Below are positions 1-4,331 of a stretch of DNA of 5,037 nucleotides, piece after piece. A model generated the notes under the pieces. That model did no database searches and was not told the DNA's origin. It saw only the letters and a list, made by a program, of their open reading frames with translations. The translations under genes and the position numbers were made by a program. This DNA comes from Candidatus Nanohalarchaeota archaeon. Lineage in GTDB: Archaea > EX4484-52 > B79-G9. How positions within the stretch are numbered: position 1 is the stretch's first letter; each line of letters opens with the position of its first letter. Location: assembly GCA_003660865.1 (NCBI GenBank), contig QMVA01000129.1, positions 1 to 5,037 on the forward strand, given 5' to 3'.

Positions 1-30
1 TGTTGCTGATGCTGAAATAGAGCAAAATAG

Positions 31-107
31 TATTACGTAAATATGTGATACGCTCTATGACCTAAAAAGGATTAACTGTTAGCGAAGAGATAAGATTATT
101 ACGTAAA
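31..107. repeat. Direct repeat pair TATTACGTAAA, each holding an 8-bp palindrome
   Basis: The 11-mer TATTACGTAAA occurs at 31-41 and again at 97-107, start to start 66 bp. Each copy contains the perfect palindrome TTACGTAA (33-40 and 99-106). A pair of identical palindromic sites upstream of the first gene of a signalling operon is what a dimeric regulator's operator could look like. The identity of the repeats is seen directly, while the operator role is inference. The sites are short and AT-rich, so a chance origin is possible. Confidence 0.45.
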
Positions 108-121
108 ACAAGCGGAGTTAC

Positions 122-174
122 AGGTTGAAGCGAAGCTTTACGATCGCTCTAATGATCAACCTTTTACAAGGTTG
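122..174 (+). promoter_or_regulatory. Candidate structured leader with competing hairpins
   Basis: Two pairings use the same central segment. In the first, AGGTTGA (122-128) pairs with TCAACCT (156-162) and is extended by AGCGA (129-133) with TCGCT (144-148), leaving a 10-nt loop and a 7-nt bulge. In the second, CAACCTT (157-163) pairs perfectly with AAGGTTG (168-174) across a TTAC loop. They cannot form together. The same segment 156-163 can also pair, with one bulged A, with the ribosome binding site AAGGTGA (197-203). The complementarity is seen in the sequence. A regulatory role in translation of the first receptor is inference, and no known riboswitch class is recognised. Confidence 0.3.
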
Positions 175-196
175 TTATCAGCCTCCCACAAGATCG

Positions 197-203
197 AAGG
201 TGA
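197..203 (+). promoter_or_regulatory. Ribosome binding site deciding the start of the first receptor
   Basis: AAGGTGA lies five bases before the ATG at 209 and matches the GGTGA part of the anti-Shine-Dalgarno complement. It decides the start. An in-frame TTG at 125 would add 28 residues, but those codons (CGA, TTT, ACG, GCT, TTA, GGT, TGT) are unlike the rest of the gene, and the TTG has no comparable site in front of it. Confidence 0.7.
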
Positions 204-208
204 AAAAA

Positions 209-1219
209 ATGAAAATATACACAAAAATAATAACCGGATATGTAATAATCAGCATACTGCTAAGTATCATCGCACTGGGCGGCTACACCACCCTGAAAAA
301 CATCAGTAAAACTTTCGAAGAACTCGAAAGCGACATCGTACCATGTGCAATCGCAATGACTGACATGGAAAGCAGCATAAACAAAATACACCTTTGCGTC
401 ATGGAATATATTCTCGAAGGCGACTACAGCACAAAAAAAAATATGCAAACCACAATGCAGCACCTCGAAACAGCCGCAAGGCAGTACACAGACCACGAAA
501 CCTACATAGGTATAGAAGAACAAAAATCAGCCAAAGAACTTGAAACAAAAATAAAAACAGTCAACACCATCGCCACAGAACTCATCACCCTAAAAGACAA
601 CGGGATGACAACAGAAGAACTGCTAAAAAAAGAAGAAGAACTCGGGCTTCACCGCACAATCCACACACTCCTAAAACAACTAAGAGAACACAAAACAACA
701 CACATAGAAGAATTGACATCCGTAAAAGCAGATACCTCCAAATCAATCGCCACAGCAAACACCATCGCACCAATATTCATCCTGGCAATCCTGTTCCTGT
801 CATTAACCATCGGCACCCTCACCGCAAAAAGAATCTCAGAGCCATTATTAAAACTAAAGACTGGCACAGAATCCATAGGCAAAGGAAACCTCGATTACAG
901 GATAGACATCAAATCAAAAGACGAAATAGGCGACCTCGCAAAAGCAACAAACTCAATGGCAGAAGACCTGAAAGAATACCAGAACAGACTCATAGAATCA
1001 GAAAAAATAAGAGCAGACGAACTGGAAAACCAGGTATCCAAAAAAACAAAAGAACTGCGCAATAAAATGAACGAACTCGAGAAATTCAACAGATTCGCCG
1101 TGGGCAGAGAACATACAATAATAGACATGAAAAAAGAAATCAACACTCTCTGCAAAAAGCTGGGCGAAGAGCCGCGCTACAACATAAAACAAAAAAACAA
1201 AGGAGACGAAAAAAAATGA
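209..1219 (+). CDS. Membrane receptor: helical sensor, HAMP, coiled-coil tail; no output domain
   Basis: A 336-residue protein with the layout of a methyl-accepting chemoreceptor or histidine-kinase sensor half. A first membrane helix (about residues 8-28) is followed by a mostly helical, charged extracytoplasmic domain (29-185, four-helix-bundle MCP-like). A second membrane helix (186-206) leads into a HAMP domain (about 203-254, with E211-P212, G-K-G-N-L-D and D238-E-I-G ending in N-S-M-A-E-D-L). A charged coiled coil (255-290) follows. The protein then ends in a tail, ELEKFNRFAVGRE at 289-301, followed by MKKEI and LGEEPRY. There is no kinase, MCP signalling, cyclase or EAL/GGDEF domain. 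The K-T-K-E-L-R-N-K-M segment (279-287) resembles the post-HAMP coil of the downstream kinase. The gene overlaps the kinase gene by ATGA, so the two products are probably made together. It may act as a co-receptor whose tail contacts the kinase or the second receiver (inference). The ligand is unknown. Confidence 0.85.
   Translation: MKIYTKIITGYVIISILLSIIALGGYTTLKNISKTFEELESDIVPCAIAMTDMESSINKIHLCVMEYILEGDYSTKKNMQTTMQHLETAARQYTDHETYIGIEEQKSAKELETKIKTVNTIATELITLKDNGMTTEELLKKEEELGLHRTIHTLLKQLREHKTTHIEELTSVKADTSKSIATANTIAPIFILAILFLSLTIGTLTAKRISEPLLKLKTGTESIGKGNLDYRIDIKSKDEIGDLAKATNSMAEDLKEYQNRLIESEKIRADELENQVSKKTKELRNKMNELEKFNRFAVGREHTIIDMKKEINTLCKKLGEEPRYNIKQKNKGDEKK
1201..1205 (+). promoter_or_regulatory. 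Ribosome binding site of the histidine kinase, inside the upstream gene
   Basis: AGGAG sits within the last codons of the receptor gene, 10 bases before the ATG at 1216. Together with the ATGA overlap (1216-1219) it indicates translational coupling of receptor and kinase. Between the site and the start lies a run of eight A residues (1209-1216). Confidence 0.75.
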
Positions 1220-3201
1220 AACTCAACACAAAAATACCGGCAATATTCATCCTGTTTGTCCTTATCCTCTCAGCAGCCACAATCATAATTGGCAACGCAA
1301 CAACAAAAAACATCATAGAAAAACAGGTCCAGAACAACCTGGAATCTTGCGCACATTCAAGAGCAAACCATATAGAACAATACTTAGACAATCATAAGCA
1401 GACAGCAAAGATGATGGCATCATCCATTCTTTTCAGAAATGCAGTCAACCCAGGCATGAATCATACTCAGAGTACAGATATAGCCAATAAAAGAATAAAA
1501 GCCATAACACAATCCAATAAAGAGATTTCAAGAATCAGGATTATAGACAAAGACGGCATAGTGATCGCCTCCACTCATGAAGACATTGGCTTTGATTTAG
1601 GAGCCAAAGAAATTTTCATGAAAGGAAAACAGGGAGTTTACATCGGCGATATCCACATCTCTAAATACACTGGAAACATCGTCATAAGCATAGCAGCGCC
1701 GATCCTCTTGAACGGCAAATCCTCCGGGGTACTTATCTTAAACATTGATGCAGATAAAGCATTATTCGAAACAACAACAGACCCAACCGGTCTCGGCGAA
1801 ACAGGAGAAATATATCTCATAAACAAAGACAGCTACATGATAACCCCTTCCAGATTCAAAGAAAACACATTCCTCAAACAAAAAGTAAACACAGAAAACG
1901 CAAAACACTGCTTTGAACACGCAAAAGAGCATCATCAACACGAAGAAGAACACATAGGACATGAAGCAGTAACAGTATTCAAAAACTATATGAACACGCC
2001 AGTCATGGGAACCCACGTATACATCAAAGACATGAACTGGTGCCTGCTCGCAGAAATAAGCAGACAGGAAGCCTACTCACCAATAACCCTGCTAACCACC
2101 AAAATATCCCAAATCACCCTCCTAATCTCACTCATAGGCATAATACTCTCCATCCTGTTCTCAAGGAAAATAACAAGACCAATAGTAAAACTGCACCATG
2201 GCACAGAAGAAATAGAAAAAGGCAACCTTGACTTCAAAGTCGGCACACCCGCAAAAGACGAGATAGGCCAGCTCTCACGCTCATTCGACACCATGGCAGC
2301 CAACCTAAAAAAGACACAGGACGAACTCAAAGAACACAACAAAACCCTCGAAAAAAAAGTACAGGAGCGAACCAAAGAACTGCACAACAAAATGAAAGAG
2401 ACAGAAAGTCAAAGAACCGCAATCGCAAACATGCTCGAAGACACAGAAAGAGCAAAAGAAAGCCTTGAAAAAGCAAAACAGGATATAGAAAAAACCAACC
2501 AGAAACTCGAACATTCAAACAAAGAACTCCAGAACTTTGTCTACATCGCATCCCACGACCTGAGAGAACCCATGCGCAAAATCTCCTCATTTGGAAAACT
2601 ACTCCAAAACTCACTCGACGGGAAACTCGACACCGACCAAAAGGAAAACTTCGAATTCATGATAGACGGCTCCATCCGCATGCAGACCATGATACAGGAC
2701 CTCCTCACCTACTCAAGAGTCACCACCAAAGCCAAGCCATTCGAAAAAGTTGACCTGAACAAAGTCATAGACAACCTCAAAACCATAGAACTCGCAATAC
2801 CCCTCGAAGAAACCAAAGGCATAATCAACATCCCAAAACCACTCCCTAAAATCAGCGCAGACCCCTCTCAAATACACCAATTGCTACAAAACCTAATAGG
2901 AAACGCACTAAAATACCACAAAAAAGGCACACCACCAGTAATCACAATCCGCGCCAGCAAAAAAGACACAAACAACACAGAAATAGAAATACAGGACAAC
3001 GGTATAGGCATCCCAAAAGAATTCCACGAAAAGATATTTGGGATGTTCAAACGCCTCCAGTCCCGGAAAGACTACGAAGGCAATGGAATCGGTCTTGCGG
3101 TATGCGAAAAGATAGTAGAGCGCCATAACGGAACAATAGGAGTAAAATCCAGCACAGACAACGGCACCACATTCCACTTCACAATACCGCATACAAAATA
3201 A
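1216..3201 (+). CDS. Sensor histidine kinase, Cache-HAMP-HisKA-HATPase_c
   Basis: A complete 661-residue membrane kinase. A first membrane helix (8-26) is followed by an extracytoplasmic double Cache-type sensor (about 30-285, with the RIIDKDG strand at 108-114 and TGLGETGEIYLINKD at 191-205), a second membrane helix (about 296-315) and HAMP (316-364, with TRP at 320-322 and DEIGQL). A long charged coiled coil (365-440) leads to the HisKA dimerisation domain with SHDLREP, phosphoacceptor His447. The ATPase domain has the N box (QNLIGNALKY, N563), G1 box (D594-N-G-I-G598), F box (F608-G-M-F611) and G2 box (G622-N-G-I-G-L). All residues needed for autophosphorylation are present. The core (SHDLREPMR, FKRLQSRKDYEGNGIGLAV) resembles the Cph1/bacteriophytochrome kinase group, known to pair with Rcp1-type receivers, and such a receiver follows. 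Odd points are a His/Glu-rich stretch at 231-250 and a codon-usage change over residues 56-215. The ligand cannot be predicted. Confidence 0.95.
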   Translation: MKLNTKIPAIFILFVLILSAATIIIGNATTKNIIEKQVQNNLESCAHSRANHIEQYLDNHKQTAKMMASSILFRNAVNPGMNHTQSTDIANKRIKAITQSNKEISRIRIIDKDGIVIASTHEDIGFDLGAKEIFMKGKQGVYIGDIHISKYTGNIVISIAAPILLNGKSSGVLILNIDADKALFETTTDPTGLGETGEIYLINKDSYMITPSRFKENTFLKQKVNTENAKHCFEHAKEHHQHEEEHIGHEAVTVFKNYMNTPVMGTHVYIKDMNWCLLAEISRQEAYSPITLLTTKISQITLLISLIGIILSILFSRKITRPIVKLHHGTEEIEKGNLDFKVGTPAKDEIGQLSRSFDTMAANLKKTQDELKEHNKTLEKKVQERTKELHNKMKETESQRTAIANMLEDTERAKESLEKAKQDIEKTNQKLEHSNKELQNFVYIASHDLREPMRKISSFGKLLQNSLDGKLDTDQKENFEFMIDGSIRMQTMIQDLLTYSRVTTKAKPFEKVDLNKVIDNLKTIELAIPLEETKGIINIPKPLPKISADPSQIHQLLQNLIGNALKYHKKGTPPVITIRASKKDTNNTEIEIQDNGIGIPKEFHEKIFGMFKRLQSRKDYEGNGIGLAVCEKIVERHNGTIGVKSSTDNGTTFHFTIPHTK

Positions 3202-3252
3202 CACAAAAAAACAGCAAACAAAAAGTAACAGCAGCCATTCACAAAACAAAAC

Positions 3253-3259
3253 AGGTGAT
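3253..3259 (+). promoter_or_regulatory. Ribosome binding site of the Rcp1-like receiver
   Basis: AGGTGAT lies five bases before the ATG at 3265 and is a contiguous match to the Shine-Dalgarno complement. The 63-bp spacer after the kinase stop (3202-3264) is T-poor and shows no hairpin or U-tract, so the receiver is probably cotranscribed with the kinase. Confidence 0.7.
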
Positions 3260-3264
3260 AAACC

Positions 3265-3714
3265 ATGACAGAACTAAAAATGCAGCCGGCAAACATACTG
3301 CTGGTAGAAGACGACCTTGGAGACCAGAAACTAGTAAAATTCTCCATAGAATCACAAAGAATCGCAAACAAACTACACATAACAAACAACGCAGAAGAAG
3401 CAATGGAGTTCCTGACCAAGAAAGGCAAATACAAAAAAGAAACATCAATGCCGGACATAATACTCCTCGACCTGAACATGCCCGGCATGGGAGGAAAAGA
3501 ATTCCTGAAAAGAATAAAATCAGACAACAACCTGAAAAACATACCGGTCATCATTCTGACAACATCAGACTCAGAAGAAGACATCATAGACACCTACAAC
3601 CTGCACGCCAGCGGATACATAAAAAAACCAGTAGACATCGACGAATTCGCAAAAACCATGGAAAAACTCGGGGACTATTGGTTCATGATATGCAAACTGC
3701 CGCCAAAACAATAA
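3265..3714 (+). CDS. Single-domain response regulator, Rcp1-like
   Basis: A 149-residue stand-alone receiver, close to the usual size of Rcp1-type regulators. The acidic pocket is E15/D16 in ILLVEDDLGD. The phosphoacceptor is Asp69 in DIILLDLNMPGMGG, the conserved hydroxyl residue is Thr99 in IILTTS, and the conserved lysine is Lys121 in YIKKPVD, so the full active site is intact. The LVEDDxGD start, LDLNMPxMxG loop and LTTS are typical of the Rcp1 family, the cognate partners of Cph1-type kinases. The upstream kinase has exactly that kind of core, which makes it the probable phosphodonor (inference). No output domain follows, so the protein should act as a phosphate shuttle or by protein contact. 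The C-terminal end (about 131-149) has the YWFMICKLP helix and strand seen in this family. A later ATG at codon 6 is possible, but the ribosome binding site favours 3265. Confidence 0.93.
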   Translation: MTELKMQPANILLVEDDLGDQKLVKFSIESQRIANKLHITNNAEEAMEFLTKKGKYKKETSMPDIILLDLNMPGMGGKEFLKRIKSDNNLKNIPVIILTTSDSEEDIIDTYNLHASGYIKKPVDIDEFAKTMEKLGDYWFMICKLPPKQ

Positions 3715-3726
3715 TAATAATAATAA
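3710..3726 (+). repeat. AAT/TAA trinucleotide tract giving five tandem stop codons
   Basis: Immediately after the last codon of the Rcp1-like receiver, TAA is repeated five times in frame (3712-3726), forming a 17-nt perfect trinucleotide run. It ends the gene with redundant stops. A microsatellite of this kind can change length by slippage, which would alter the spacing to the next gene but not the protein. Confidence 0.9.
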
Positions 3727-3737
3727 CAAAAATACAC

Positions 3738-3742
3738 AGGAG
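3738..3742 (+). promoter_or_regulatory. Ribosome binding site deciding the start of the second receiver
   Basis: AGGAG (within AGGAGTGAT, 3738-3746) is eight bases before the ATG at 3751. An in-frame GTG at 3742 overlaps this site and so is unlikely to be the start. Translation should begin at 3751. Confidence 0.75.
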
Positions 3743-3750
3743 TGATAGAA

Positions 3751-4317
3751 ATGAACAGCACAGAAAACAAAACAACAGAGCCAACCAAAGTCCTCATAGT
3801 CGAAAACGACCCAGGAGACGCAAAACTGGTACGCACAATACTCGCCTCATCCACCCATCGCCACGACATAGACACAAAAGAGACGCTCAAAACAGCTATA
3901 GAATACCTCAACACCAACGCACACGACATAGTACTCCTCGACATGGGCCTCCCCGACAGCGACGGCGTAGAGACAATCTCAAAATTCAACAAAAACTGCC
4001 CGGATACACCGATAATAGTCCTCACCGGCCTTGATGATGAAGAAACAGGAGTATCAGCAATGCACAGCGGCGCACAAGACTACCTTGTAAAAGGACAAAT
4101 AGACACAAACCTGCTGACCCGCGCCATCCGCTACGCAATCGAGCGCAAGAAAACAGAGCAAAAACTAAAAGAAAAAATAGACGAACTCGAGATGTTCAAC
4201 AAACTAATGGTCGGAAGAGAACTAAAAATGATAGAGATGAAAAAACATATAATGGAACTCGAAGAGAAACTAAAAAAAAAAACACAAACTAATAAACAGA
4301 AACAGACAATAAAATAA
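3751..4317 (+). CDS. Response regulator receiver with C-terminal VGRE coiled-coil tail
   Basis: A 188-residue protein with an N-terminal receiver (about 12-130) and a helical, highly charged extension (131-188). The receiver has phosphoacceptor Asp64 in HDIVLLDMGLPDSDG, Thr92 in IIVLTGLDDE and Lys114 in DYLVKGQID. The acidic pair reads E18-N19 (VENDPGD), so the second position is Asn where Asp is usual, with D20 next to it. The receiver ends in an LLTRAIRYAIERKK helix, as in receivers that are fused N-terminally to PAS or kinase modules. Here it continues into ELEMFNKLMVGRELKM and MKKHI, a tail closely matching the end of the receptor encoded at 209-1219. There is no DNA-binding or enzymatic domain. 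The gene starts 36 bases after the first receiver's stop and has its own AGGAG site. Partners are probably the nearby kinase(s) (inference). A run of 11 A residues lies at 4272-4282, near the 3' end. Confidence 0.92.
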   Translation: MNSTENKTTEPTKVLIVENDPGDAKLVRTILASSTHRHDIDTKETLKTAIEYLNTNAHDIVLLDMGLPDSDGVETISKFNKNCPDTPIIVLTGLDDEETGVSAMHSGAQDYLVKGQIDTNLLTRAIRYAIERKKTEQKLKEKIDELEMFNKLMVGRELKMIEMKKHIMELEEKLKKKTQTNKQKQTIK

Positions 4318-4331
4318 AACCTGTGACCAAC

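Larger units (their letters stand above)
1..208. other. Upstream leader/intergenic region without a convincing gene
   Basis: No frame here gives a supportable protein. Its base composition is clearly different from the T-poor, A/C-rich coding strand that follows: T is frequent and the triplets are unlike those of the downstream genes. A short stop-terminated frame at 2-40 could be the last codons of an upstream gene, but it is too short to judge. The region contains two copies of an 11-bp element (31-41 and 97-107), repeated short words such as AGCGAAG (81-87 and 129-135) and CGCTCT (51-56 and 145-150), and potential RNA hairpins at 122-174. I could not find a convincing promoter of either the bacterial -35/-10 type or the archaeal TATA/BRE type. 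It probably serves as the promoter and leader of the downstream operon, which is inferred from position only. Confidence 0.5.

Noticed and set aside
3..33. Promoter-like TTGCTG and TAGTAT boxes
   Set aside because: The spacing of about 19 bases and the poor match make this no better than chance in AT-rich DNA, and the organism's promoter type is unknown.
2..40. Possible C-terminal end of an upstream gene, stop at 38-40
   Set aside because: Only about 12 codons are visible and they contain no recognisable motif. All three frames contain stops nearby, so it cannot be supported.
125..208. In-frame extension of the first receptor from TTG 125, with a lipoprotein-like start (LLQGC)
   Set aside because: The codons are unlike those of the gene, there is no ribosome binding site before the TTG, and a strong AAGGTGA site precedes ATG 209. 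A membrane helix suited to be the first segment follows ATG 209.
2040..2231. A 63-codon + strand frame within the kinase gene
   Set aside because: It lies in another frame over the second membrane helix and HAMP of the kinase. It has no ribosome binding site and a low-complexity Asn/His/Pro product.
3202..3264. Possible terminator between the kinase and the first receiver
   Set aside because: I see no inverted repeat and no T-tract, and the spacer is A-rich and T-poor. Readthrough is the simpler reading.
2908..3593. Long minus-strand open frames opposite the kinase and first receiver
   Set aside because: Their translations are rich in Phe, Cys, Val and Leu, as expected from the complement of A/C-rich codons. 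They show no motifs and lie opposite conserved domains. Similar minus-strand frames occur all along the cluster.
3255..4034. A 259-codon open frame on the + strand overlapping both receivers
   Set aside because: It reads out of frame with two well-conserved receivers. It gives an Arg/His/Asn-rich, low-complexity product and stays open only because T is scarce on this strand.
4272..4282. Run of 11 A residues near the end of the second receiver gene, as a possible frameshift site
   Set aside because: Both alternative frames stop within about ten codons, so slippage would change only the last residues of a disordered tail. No functional consequence is evident.
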